The position numbers and the translations under genes are program-made. From NCBI RefSeq assembly GCF_026339955.1, contig NZ_JAPEPW010000001.1, positions 1,116,001 to 1,180,000 of the forward strand: a DNA stretch of 64,000 nucleotides. The letters are read 5' to 3'. Source of the stretch: Streptomyces sp. NBC_01549. GTDB taxonomy: Bacteria; Actinomycetota; Actinomycetes; Streptomycetales; Streptomycetaceae. A model generated the notes under the pieces. That model searched no databases, was not told the origin of the DNA, and saw nothing but the letters and a program-made list of their open reading frames with translations. Shown here piece by piece: positions 58,101 to 64,000 of this stretch; positions within the stretch are counted from its first letter, which is position 1, and each line of letters opens with the position of its first letter.

Positions 58101-60991
58101 TTCATACGGTCGTACCAGACCGACCACGCCCACGCGGCCTCGAAGTCCGCGAGCCGGGTGTCCCACTCGTCGTCCTCGGGTGTGGACTCCACTCTGTCGG
58201 CGAGGTCTGGGAGTTCGGCCGCGGCCAGCCGGTAGGCGTCGTCACATGCCTTCTTGCGCGCGAATGCCTCCCGCAGGTCGTCCACGTCGTTCACCGCGGC
58301 GCTATAGGCCGCCGGGTCACGGGACTCGACCGCGGCGCGGGCTCGTTCCAGGGCTGCCGAGGCCCCCCTGCGGTGGGCCGCGGCGCGCAGTACACGCAGG
58401 GCGTCGTCGATCAGAGTGCGGGCAGGGTCGGCGTTCCTGCGCGCTGCTCTGGCCTTCAGGAGGTTTCGCACGGTGGCGGCCCGCTCCGGGTCGCCCCAGC
58501 CGACGCCGACCAGCCCTGGTGCGGCTGCGGCTGTGCCGACCACGGCGTGGCGCATGTCGGCGAGAGCGGTCAGAGTGGTGAGGGTGGCGATGTCCTGGCG
58601 CAGCCGGGCGGTGCGCCGGGCGGTGGCCTGCCATGCGTCGTGGCCGTCGCCCCACTCCTGTTCGATGTCCTGGAGGTGCCGCTCCAGCCTGACGCGGTGC
58701 AGCACGGCGGACGCGGCGGTCGCTGTCTCCACGGCGCGGCCGTCGACGCGCACGGTCTCGGGGAAGTCGCCGACAGCCTTGCGCAGCTTGGTCTTCATGC
58801 CCAGGGCTCCGCGCAGCTTCGCACCGGACGCGAGCCCGTCCCGGAGGGTGCTGGCGAGACCGAGGGCCGTCGGCACGTCGTACGCCTCCAGCCCAGTGAC
58901 CAGGGTGGCGCCGAGGGCACGCTCCGCCTCCTCGATCATGGTCAGGGCCGCGGTGGTGCGCTCGTGGCGGCTGCGCGCGCCGAGGTCCTGCCCGGTGAGG
59001 ATTTCGTCGCGCAGCTCGGCGGCCCAGGCGGCCGGCATCGAGGTGGCCGCCCTGGCTGCGGCAGTGAAGTGGTCGAGCGCGGTGGCCAGTTGGTCCTGCT
59101 GTGCTGGGGTGAGGGCGGACACGGCGTCGTCGAGGCGGGAGACGGAGCCGTCTTGCCGGAGCTCGGCGAGGTCGGCCTCTGCCGCCTTGACCGTCTCGAC
59201 CGCCTCGGCGAAGGCGGGCACCGTGGGCAGCTGCCCGGGCTCGGGCAGCGCGGCACTCACCGATGCGGCGAGAGCACGGTGCCGGTCGGTGAAGGCGAGC
59301 GCCGCACGGCGCAGGCGCGTGAGCACCTCGGCATTCAGCGTCGGGGCGTCAGCGGGGACGGCGCCGATCCAGCCGAACCGCGGGTGTTCCTCGGCGAGCC
59401 GCTGGGCGATCCGGGCCAGGGTTCCCTCGTAGTCGCCGATCTCGACCGGATGGTGGTATGTCTCCTGCTCCCGCAGCGCACGCAGCGCCTTCAGGGCGAG
59501 CGCCTGCGCGGACCGGGCGGATCTGAGGCGCTCTTCGTGCTCCTGGATGCGTCGCCGGTATGCCCGTGAGGAGAAGTCTCCCTGCCGGTCGAGGATGGCC
59601 TTGACGGACTGCTCCAGTTCCAGTTGCCCGGCTCCGTCGTCGGTACGGCTCACGCACAGCTCGCGGATGCCGACGGGCAGTTTGTCTTTCAGAACCTTCA
59701 GGGCACGTGCCGTATGGCTGGTGATCAGTACGCGGTTGCCGTGCGCGAGAAGGTCGGTGACCAGGTTGGCGATGGTGTGCGTCTTGCCGGTGCCGGGCGG
59801 TCCTTGGACCACGACGAGATCCCGGTCCCGCAGCCGCTCGGCGATGGTGCGCTGTTCGTCGTTGGAGGGCAGCGCGAAGTACAGCTCCGGCGGCGGTCCT
59901 GCTGCGTCACCGCTGCCCGGTTCCCCCAGCGGGCGGTCACCGCCCGCACCGGCGATCGCCCGCAGCAGAGCGGTGGGCTCGGCGCCTTGCTCGATGGACA
60001 GGGCGACGGCGCGCAGCGCTTCGAGCATGCTGCGCCGGGTGCGCTCTCTGAGCAGCAGCACCGGCGCGAAGCTGACGACCGGTACGAAGGGGTCTCCCGC
60101 TGCTCGGTGCCGATTCGGTGCGCGGTCGTAGCGTCCTGCTTCGTGGGCCGCGATGATCCAGGTGGTGAGGGCGCGGTGCAGGTGGTCGGCGAGCTGCGGA
60201 TCCGTGGTGTCGCCGGCGGCTTCCAGCTCCTGCCGTACAAGGGCACGAGTGTCAGCCCGCGCCTTCTGCCCGGGGTCGAGCATGGACTCCTCCAGCACCG
60301 GGCTGCCGTGCTCGGGATCGGGTCCGACGGTGATGGCTCCGGTGTCGGGGTCGATGGTGATGACGGCCCGGCAAGTGACGAGATGGCGACGGATCGGCTC
60401 GCCCTGCGCCGACCATGTGAGGTAGCCGAATCCGACGACCAGTTCGAAGGTCTCGCCGAGTTCGGAGGCGTCCACGCACAGGCGGTAGAGGCGGTCGTAG
60501 GCACGTATGACGGGCTTCATTGCGCGGTCGCGACGTGCCCACCCTTCCCATTCACGGGACCAGGCACGGTACTGGTCGTACACAGTGTCACGCTTGGGCG
60601 AGTCGGCCAGGGACACGGTGCTGTGCTGGGTGCGTGCGCTTCCCTCGGCGGAGATCTCTTCCGCCGGTATGTCCGTCTCGGCCCGCGGCTCGGGGGGCGT
60701 TTCCCGTGCCGAGTCGTGGATCTCCCGGTCGGCCAGCCAGTGGGCGAGCGGCAGCGGCGGAGCCGGCGGTTCGTGCCGTACGGGTCGGTCGGCCCGCAGC
60801 CACAACAGCGTGTCGCCGGGGACGGCGTCAGTGAGGAAGGAGCCGAACTGCGCGGGCAGGTCGGCGAACCACACCTGATGCCTGGCGTCGTCGTGCGTCC
60901 GCACCGGCTTGGTGCGGCTCTCACCCACCTCCGCGAGGTAACGGAAGACATGGCGGACAACATCGTCGGGCGTCACGGCGGATGCGGGCAC
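55178..60991 (-). CDS. giant fusion: SF1 (UPF1-like) helicase, MTES_1575/Vsr-like nuclease and GreA/GreB-like domain
   Basis: 1937 residues. The helicase shows Walker A VVQGPPGTGKTHTIANL (near 397), motif II DVVIVDEASQSGPE (near 1075), motif III VVGDDQQVSP, EFQGDERDIVFIST and motif VI HLNVAASRARDQ, the COG1112 pattern. Residues about 1380-1490 are a PD-(D/E)xK nuclease of the MTES_1575 type: RYRIDLVVEGGTRRLAVECDGDAFH. A Thr/Pro/Gly-Asp linker, a short helical segment resembling sigma region 1.1 (near 1560-1610), then a GreA/GreB-like coiled coil and C-terminal domain (about 1775-1937, PGCLVGVEDPDEPGIMTYEI...) complete it. Likely a nucleic-acid-targeting defence protein; the transcription-factor-like tail is unexpected. 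Confidence 0.9.
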   Translation of the reverse strand: MPASAVTPDDVVRHVFRYLAEVGESRTKPVRTHDDARHQVWFADLPAQFGSFLTDAVPGDTLLWLRADRPVRHEPPAPPLPLAHWLADREIHDSARETPPEPRAETDIPAEEISAEGSARTQHSTVSLADSPKRDTVYDQYRAWSREWEGWARRDRAMKPVIRAYDRLYRLCVDASELGETFELVVGFGYLTWSAQGEPIRRHLVTCRAVITIDPDTGAITVGPDPEHGSPVLEESMLDPGQKARADTRALVRQELEAAGDTTDPQLADHLHRALTTWIIAAHEAGRYDRAPNRHRAAGDPFVPVVSFAPVLLLRERTRRSMLEALRAVALSIEQGAEPTALLRAIAGAGGDRPLGEPGSGDAAGPPPELYFALPSNDEQRTIAERLRDRDLVVVQGPPGTGKTHTIANLVTDLLAHGNRVLITSHTARALKVLKDKLPVGIRELCVSRTDDGAGQLELEQSVKAILDRQGDFSSRAYRRRIQEHEERLRSARSAQALALKALRALREQETYHHPVEIGDYEGTLARIAQRLAEEHPRFGWIGAVPADAPTLNAEVLTRLRRAALAFTDRHRALAASVSAALPEPGQLPTVPAFAEAVETVKAAEADLAELRQDGSVSRLDDAVSALTPAQQDQLATALDHFTAAARAATSMPAAWAAELRDEILTGQDLGARSRHERTTAALTMIEEAERALGATLVTGLEAYDVPTALGLASTLRDGLASGAKLRGALGMKTKLRKAVGDFPETVRVDGRAVETATAASAVLHRVRLERHLQDIEQEWGDGHDAWQATARRTARLRQDIATLTTLTALADMRHAVVGTAAAAPGLVGVGWGDPERAATVRNLLKARAARRNADPARTLIDDALRVLRAAAHRRGASAALERARAAVESRDPAAYSAAVNDVDDLREAFARKKACDDAYRLAAAELPDLADRVESTPEDDEWDTRLADFEAAWAWSVWYDRMKELTAPEAEARQMRLLAEADVEIRIGLERLAADKAWFSCLSRLTDDQAVALTSYQQNVRKLGKGTGKYAATYRRQARESLQASQAAVPAWIMPLHQVTETVPMDQAGRFDVVIVDEASQSGPETLLLAWLGAKVIVVGDDQQVSPAQVGVDHDEQFALQRRLLAQLPAARRNLFTPTASLFDIASGLAGGRGRLMLQEHFRCMPEIIGFSNELCYGGRLQPLRQYGADRLPPLRPVHIPDGYVEGSGQKQINRPEAVRLVEEVARCIADPAYAGRTMGVITLLGAGQKYLIEDLLADRIPLDQRQRRRLRVGNAEEFQGDERDIVFISTVVSLTGPDGPRRIGHFSSSLNRQHLNVAASRARDQVWLFHSFTLTELGETDLRRAYLDWFSRPAEEQNGLGLGEVRPDVPHEAFDSLFEQRVYLALRARGHQVRPQYPAGRYRIDLVVEGGTRRLAVECDGDAFHTEENADADAARQRELERVGWTFVRIRGSRFFLDPERALEPLWAELDRLGIESAAYPLGGGLRAASPLNRAPEDSVAGPTGDLVDPTGDGGTVPDGGTVPTSDGSTVPRRDGDTDPIGHSPTVPTGHSDDAPIGSVEPDVIERLMRGASNAGVISQRAFALEADRLGLRTDEQRQRLRDGLAAAGIHVKVSRRGGVNLHPPHGAEEAQPQFVTVARLHRDEVNAAQHAFSMRATVPEAARFLGGAGVPGFPGADAVDILREGHAVVRVAHPEVHAMIRAAIAHADVPVLGDDGQVGLARHHAPGSSGASDGRTTELLRARPTADRAPVKSLPAVPRQPTHGDEPTPVTGSAVPGGAGSSLRLPIDRLSVSAHRRVQRELQRVQDALDQPLPEIVAVDSSSRNAQLADHDRRRQALQERRSHLRALLDQVVPDSSLTGGAMVVPGCLVGVEDPDEPGIMTYEIAMLAGDEAERLSPDTPLGKALMWREVGDEVSWQTERGTRMRVIVRYIQD

Positions 60992-61528
60992 GAGCCACCT
61001 CGCTGAACTGATGAAACCAAAGTATGAAGAGTGTGCGCATCCTATGTGCGTGGCACGTCTGAAAGGGTGGGCACTTCCCTCTACTGAGCTGCGATGCGCG
61101 TGATCGTCCGGATGTTGCCTTCGAGCAATGCGCCTTCATGCCCGCGGACCGGGCGGCGCGAGTAGACAACCTGGTCCGCCAGTTCGCCGACGCGGAACAG
61201 CGCCACCTCCCGCGCACCAACGAAGCTGCTGCTCAGGACGCCCAGCCTTGCCCCGCACGGCGCTCCAGTTCTCGTAGTGAGAGACACCCCGCTCGGATCC
61301 GTGTCCGAGGGAAGGGCGGCGCGCTGCCCAGGCCGCCATGGGGCGCCGAGGACCAGGACGAGCCGTAGCCGGGGACAGGCGGATCCGACGGACAGGAGGT
61401 CCCCGACCCCAGTCTCGCTGGATGGCCCCACATCCCGCCCACCTTTGGCGAATGCAAGAATGCGACCCTTGGGTGGACAAGTGCATCGGCTCGGGGTGGG
61501 CACGAGCACTGTTGGAACGGGGGTAGCC
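60992..61528. other. divergent promoter region between helicase fusion and zinc-ribbon gene
   Basis: 537 bp without a firm gene. A minus-strand frame ending at TAG 61081 contains VALFRVGELADQVVYSRRP and EGNIRTITRIAAQ, which look coding, but its upstream part overlaps the divergent gene start and no good start codon is seen. It may be the 3' end of a degraded gene. Promoters for both flanking genes should lie here. Confidence 0.35.
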
Positions 61529-62359
61529 ATGGCGTTGGTCATGTGTCCACTGTGCAGCGACGACGAGAACATCGAGGTGATCCGCACGCTCGACGGCGGA
61601 CGTCGTCTCGTGAAGCACCGGTGCGGCTACGAATGGGAGCACAAGGAGCCCACCGTCCCGCAGAGGAACCCGCTCCGCACCTTCGACGACCTCAAGGCCC
61701 GTTTCCCGAAACCCGAGGACGTCGATCCCGAGCAGTTGGAGCGCGTGGCTCGGCTGAAGGAGCAGTACCTCACCGTCAAACCGGACTTCGCCCCCGACGT
61801 GGCGGCCTACTGGTCGAAGTACCAGCGGATCTTCTCCCCCGACGGGCTGTGGGCATGCGATCCCAGAGTCCTCAAGGACTTCGCCAACTCCGAGGTCGGA
61901 GCCCGCCCCGGCAATCAAGCCACCTTCAACTCCGCGTGGAACGACATGGGCGATGCCGCGGCCGGGGAGGCGACCCGCAGGACGATCGAGTACCTCCTGT
62001 ACGGCCCTGACGACGTGCCGCCCGAAGACCGGCTCCAGCATCTGCTTGACGGCACCAAGCCGTTCACCATGACCGGTTTCAAGGAGGCCCTTCTCACGAG
62101 GGTTCTCTGCGTGATGTACCCCGACCGGTTCCTGACGATCCTCAAGTACACGACGGAGGCGGGCGGCAAGCGCGAGATCGCGCGAATGGTCTACGGACTG
62201 GAGCTGCCGACACCCGAGTCGGTGAACTGGACCCTCGGCCGGCTCATCCTCTGGAGCAACGACCTCCTGAATGACCTCGTCGGCCAGGGCTTCGCCAACC
62301 AGCAGCACGCCGCCGCGTTCCTGTGGTGGGCCAAGGATCAGGTCGAGGGACTTCAGTAG
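61529..62359 (+). CDS. zinc-ribbon-like hypothetical protein next to the helicase fusion
   Basis: 276 residues from ATG 61529. The N-terminus MCPLCSDDENIEVIRTLDGGRRLVKHRCGYEWEH has a CxxC pair and a later HxC, a likely zinc ribbon. The middle is helical. TGFKEALLTRVLCVMYPDRFLTILKY resembles the helical DNA-binding regions found at the N-termini of McrB-like and other restriction ATPases, but I cannot assign a family. It is divergent from the helicase gene and could be its partner or regulator; both points are inferred. Confidence 0.65.
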   Translation: MALVMCPLCSDDENIEVIRTLDGGRRLVKHRCGYEWEHKEPTVPQRNPLRTFDDLKARFPKPEDVDPEQLERVARLKEQYLTVKPDFAPDVAAYWSKYQRIFSPDGLWACDPRVLKDFANSEVGARPGNQATFNSAWNDMGDAAAGEATRRTIEYLLYGPDDVPPEDRLQHLLDGTKPFTMTGFKEALLTRVLCVMYPDRFLTILKYTTEAGGKREIARMVYGLELPTPESVNWTLGRLILWSNDLLNDLVGQGFANQQHAAAFLWWAKDQVEGLQ

Positions 62360-62407
62360 GTTGCCGTACATCGCCTGAGGGCCCTCGTAGCCCCCGATGG
62401 GCTCTGC

Positions 62408-62617
62408 ATGGCTGAACGCGAGCACGCCACCAGGGTTCAGCCGCTTCGCGATGAGCTCGCCGTGCCCGCGAAGGCGTCCACGACCGCCAGAGGGCTGTCC
62501 CGAGTCGCCCTACCAGACGACGTCCGGCTCACCTTCGCGCAAGTCTCCCTACTCCAGTCTGCACGACGGCTCCGCGCGATGAACGCGGAGGGCGAGGTCG
62601 TCGCCCTCCGACGCTGA
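62408..62617 (+). CDS. small hypothetical protein
   Basis: 69 residues from ATG 62408, MAEREHATRVQPLRDELAVP onward, with codon bias like real genes (mostly G/C third positions) and a basic C-terminus (ARRLRAMNAEGEVVALRR). No family is recognised. It follows the zinc-ribbon gene by 48 bp on the same strand, so it may be co-transcribed, or it may be the end of a broken gene. Confidence 0.35.
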   Translation: MAEREHATRVQPLRDELAVPAKASTTARGLSRVALPDDVRLTFAQVSLLQSARRLRAMNAEGEVVALRR

Positions 62618-62767
62618 GCGCCACCCCGAGGCCGTTCCCCCATGTGTATTGCGGGACCGCCAATTCCGCTTACGGCTGTCGGAACGACACAAGACCGAGA
62701 TCGCTGATCGCAGCACCCGGACCGCCCGACCGGCGCCAGAACCCGGACTCGGCGAGAGAACTCCTGA

Positions 62768-62802
62768 CTGTCCATCACGCACAGCTGTCCACCGGCTGTC
62801 CA
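62768..62802. repeat. CTGTCCA direct repeats inside the right att-like end
   Basis: CTGTCCA at 62768, 62785 and 62796, the last two 11 bp apart, as at 53774 and 53785. The distance from the repeats to the core at 62901 is about 100 bp, close to that at the left end. Confidence 0.5.
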
Positions 62803-62900
62803 ACGAAGATATCGAGACCTGACGGGCTCCGTGGTTCAGCCGAGCAAAACAGCAGGTCACAGCCTTGCGGCAGCCTATCGACAACAGCATGTGAAACGGC

Positions 62901-62919
62901 GACCTACGCATTGCGATGC
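62901..62919 (-). repeat. att-like core, copy 2 (diverged)
   Basis: GACCTACGCATTGCGATGC matches the tRNA-derived core (GACCTACGCATTACGAG) with one substitution over the first 16 bases. No T-arm follows in the minus direction. It lies 115 bp before the tRNA-Thr fragment and may be the right boundary of the 53.6-62.9 kb segment. Confidence 0.5.
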
Positions 62920-62971
62920 ACAGACGGACAGTGCCGATTCGCCGAGATTCCAAGGTCAACGAAAACAAGAA

Positions 62972-63001
62972 ACCCCAGGTCAGAGGCCTAACCTGGGGTT
63001 C
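62972..63001 (-). terminator. terminator below the tRNA-Thr fragment
   Basis: AACCCCAGGT and ACCTGGGGTT form a perfect 10-bp stem around a 10-base loop. On the minus strand it is followed by TTCTTGTTTTCG, a T-rich tract. It is 5 bp beyond the CCA end of the tRNA fragment and is probably the original tRNA terminator. Confidence 0.75.
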
Positions 63002-63006
63002 ACCAT

Positions 63007-63053
63007 GGAGCCGCCTTCGGGATTCGAACCCGAGACCTACGCATTACGAGTGC
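63007..63053 (-). other. 3' half of a tRNA-Thr(CGT) gene (att site)
   Basis: Read on the minus strand, this gives CTCGTAA (anticodon CGT), TGCGTAGGTC, the T-arm TCGGGTTCGAATCCCGA, acceptor strand AGGCGGC, T and CCA. The partner 5' acceptor GCCGCCT and D-arm are absent from the preceding 100 bases. It is therefore a displaced 3' fragment, as left behind when an element integrates into the anticodon region. The intact tRNA would be at the far end of that element, beyond the window. Confidence 0.8.
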
Positions 63054-63243
63054 AGTGCCGCGAACCGTACCGGAAGCACACGCCGCATCACCCAGAGACG
63101 ATCAGGCAGCCAGCGAGAGCAGCCATACCGGGCCAATCCGAAGCTCTGATGGATCCCCCAAGGCAAGCATGAATCCGACGAACGCTATGACGTGACCACA
63201 CTCGCCAAGATCGTGTTACGAGCTCAAAGCGTCGCGTCAGAAT

Positions 63244-63731
63244 TTACTGATCGGCGGAGGATCCCCAAGGATCATCCTCTACATTTTCATCGGAAATTTC
63301 AAAAGGTTTCCATTCGATGCAATTCGGAACTCTTCCTCCGGAGTGCAGGAACTCCTTCACCGCTTCCCTGACGAGAGAGATTGGAATTTCCGAATTATCT
63401 GGAAACTCAGTCCAATGCCCGGCGACATGATACGCGACGCCACTGCGGGAGTCGGGGGCACCAACTGAAGCAACGCGTCCGACCTCAGGCGCCGTGAAAG
63501 CCAATGCCCCCACCTGGAGCTCCCTACTGACTCCGACATACAGCTCGTGCTCCGGAATCCTACCGGTGTTCGAGGTCGATCCCTTGACAGGATATGCACC
63601 CCATCATGGAGCACCGGCCCGGTCAGCAGGGCGTCGATGACGCTATCCACGTCACCCGACGTGGAAAGCAGAACGGGGTTCTGCATGCTGGCGCGACGGT
63701 AACGTGCCTCCAGTCGGTTATCAGTCGCCAT
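63244..63731 (-). pseudogene. Imm1-family immunity protein gene with a one-base frameshift
   Basis: The 5' frame (ATG 63731) reads MATDNRLEARYRRASMQNPV ... SGDVDSVIDALLTGPVLHDG and ends in SRDRPRTPVGF. Continuity then requires the next frame: PEHELYVGVSRELQVGALAF ... TEFPDNSEIPISLVREAVKEFL, the Imm1 signature. The shift is near GGATTCCGG at about 63558, a missing base. Imm1 proteins protect against polymorphic toxins, often deaminases. The gene is A/T-richer than the core, a sign of transfer. A sequencing error is possible. Confidence 0.75.
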
Positions 63732-63751
63732 CACGAGCCTGCTTTTAACAA

Positions 63752-64000
63752 TTACACCCGATCAGTGGCGGGGTCATCTCCGGAGAAAGTATTGACTCCG
63801 ATGCATCCGATTACTTTAAGCGAGTCCGGGTCAAGAAAGAGCTGAAAGTAATATCCCCCTCGATCACGATCGTTCACATAGGCGACCAGGAGGCCCTGCT
63901 CGCCCATTTGGCGGAGAATCGCGAGGGTCTCCGTGAACCCCAGCGTCTGCTTGCCACGCCTCTGCAGGTTTCTCTTCCTCGCCGAACAGATGCCCAGGAT
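63752..64000 (-). CDS. C-terminal end of an unidentified protein (runs off window)
   Basis: An open minus-strand frame enters from the window edge and ends with TAA at 63752, giving 82 residues: SARKRNLQRRGKQTLGFTET, then LAILRQMGEQGLLVAYVNDR, then GGYYFQLFLDPDSLKVIGCI and a short tail. Base composition matches the Imm1 gene. Its stop is 18 bp before the GTG/ATG of that gene, so they are probably one transcript. By position it could be the toxin or another immunity gene, but the sequence alone does not tell. Confidence 0.6.
   Translation of the reverse strand: MLGICSARKRNLQRRGKQTLGFTETLAILRQMGEQGLLVAYVNDRDRGGYYFQLFLDPDSLKVIGCIGVNTFSGDDPATDRV

Larger units (their letters stand above)
62618..62971. 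other. gene-less stretch near the right att-like end
   Basis: About 350 bp with short frames in both directions that share the tRNA-derived plus-strand peptides often mis-annotated in streptomycetes. It holds the CTGTCCA repeats and the second att-like core. No gene is supported. Confidence 0.5.

Noticed and set aside
55025..59569. 1514-codon plus-strand open frame opposite the helicase fusion
   Set aside because: It mirrors the minus-strand gene in very G+C-rich DNA, where antisense frames stay open. The residues are Arg/Gly/Leu/Val-rich with no domain, while the minus strand has complete helicase motifs.
62972..63060. A complete functional tRNA-Thr gene
   Set aside because: The 5' acceptor strand GCCGCCT and a D-arm are absent in the 100 bases where they must lie.
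63001..63172. Plus-strand peptide containing GFEPETYALR-type sequence, sometimes annotated as a protein
   Set aside because: It is translation across a tRNA 3' half (T-arm and anticodon loop) and not a gene.

Overview
The window is chromosomal DNA from a Streptomyces or a very close actinomycete. The base composition is very G+C-rich, with strong third-position G/C bias and long antisense shadow frames. GTG and TTG starts and ATGA/GTGA stop-start overlaps are common. The core gene order also fits: gatB-gatA-gatC, a GGDEF-EAL protein of the RmdB type, ligA; then mnmA, amidase, cysteine desulfurase; an opp operon; gcvT-gcvH-glyA-sdaA. A WhiJ-type trio (ATPase, DUF5753 XRE regulator, DUF397) is another Streptomyces hallmark.

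Layout. 1-11.1 kb is housekeeping: the tRNA-dependent amidotransferase genes, a membrane c-di-GMP enzyme, NAD+-dependent DNA ligase, and a short operon of a LOG-type hydrolase, an SDR and a methionine synthase-like protein. 11.2-24.8 kb is a defence island: a YgjP-type metallopeptidase, HsdR, a Uma2-type nuclease, the WhiJ-type trio, HsdS, HsdM with a long C-terminal extension, and a RloB/RloA (AbiL-like) pair. The regulatory trio splits hsdR from hsdMS. 24.9-37.2 kb returns to core and semi-core genes: MnmA, a Tat-exported amidase, a multicopper oxidase, cysteine desulfurase, small membrane proteins under a TetR regulator, a lipoprotein, a thioesterase, an esterase, a TRIC-type channel and an M1 peptidase. 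37.4-44.1 kb is a five-gene oligopeptide ABC transporter operon (oppCABDF order), whose last ATPase has a 48-bp tandem repeat in its acidic tail. 44.4-51.9 kb carries two SseB-like genes, a P-loop kinase-like gene, and the glycine-serine cluster behind a glycine riboswitch.

52-64 kb is a tRNA-linked accessory region. An intact ISAs1-family element (18-bp inverted repeats, 10-bp target duplication) sits just after sdaA. Next come att-like copies of a tRNA-Thr(CGT) anticodon-arm core, VapBC, a 1937-residue fusion protein (SF1 helicase, MTES_1575/Vsr-like nuclease, GreA/GreB-like domain), a divergent zinc-ribbon protein, a displaced 3' half of tRNA-Thr, a frameshifted Imm1 immunity gene and the end of an unidentified gene.

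How the parts work together: the riboswitch-gcvT-gcvH-glyA-sdaA block converts glycine and serine to one-carbon units and pyruvate. MnmA and the cysteine desulfurase probably cooperate in tRNA thiolation. The RM, Rlo, helicase, VapBC and Imm1 genes form two layers of conflict functions. The most novel candidate is the helicase-nuclease-Gre fusion, carried between att-like repeats without a recognisable integrase.
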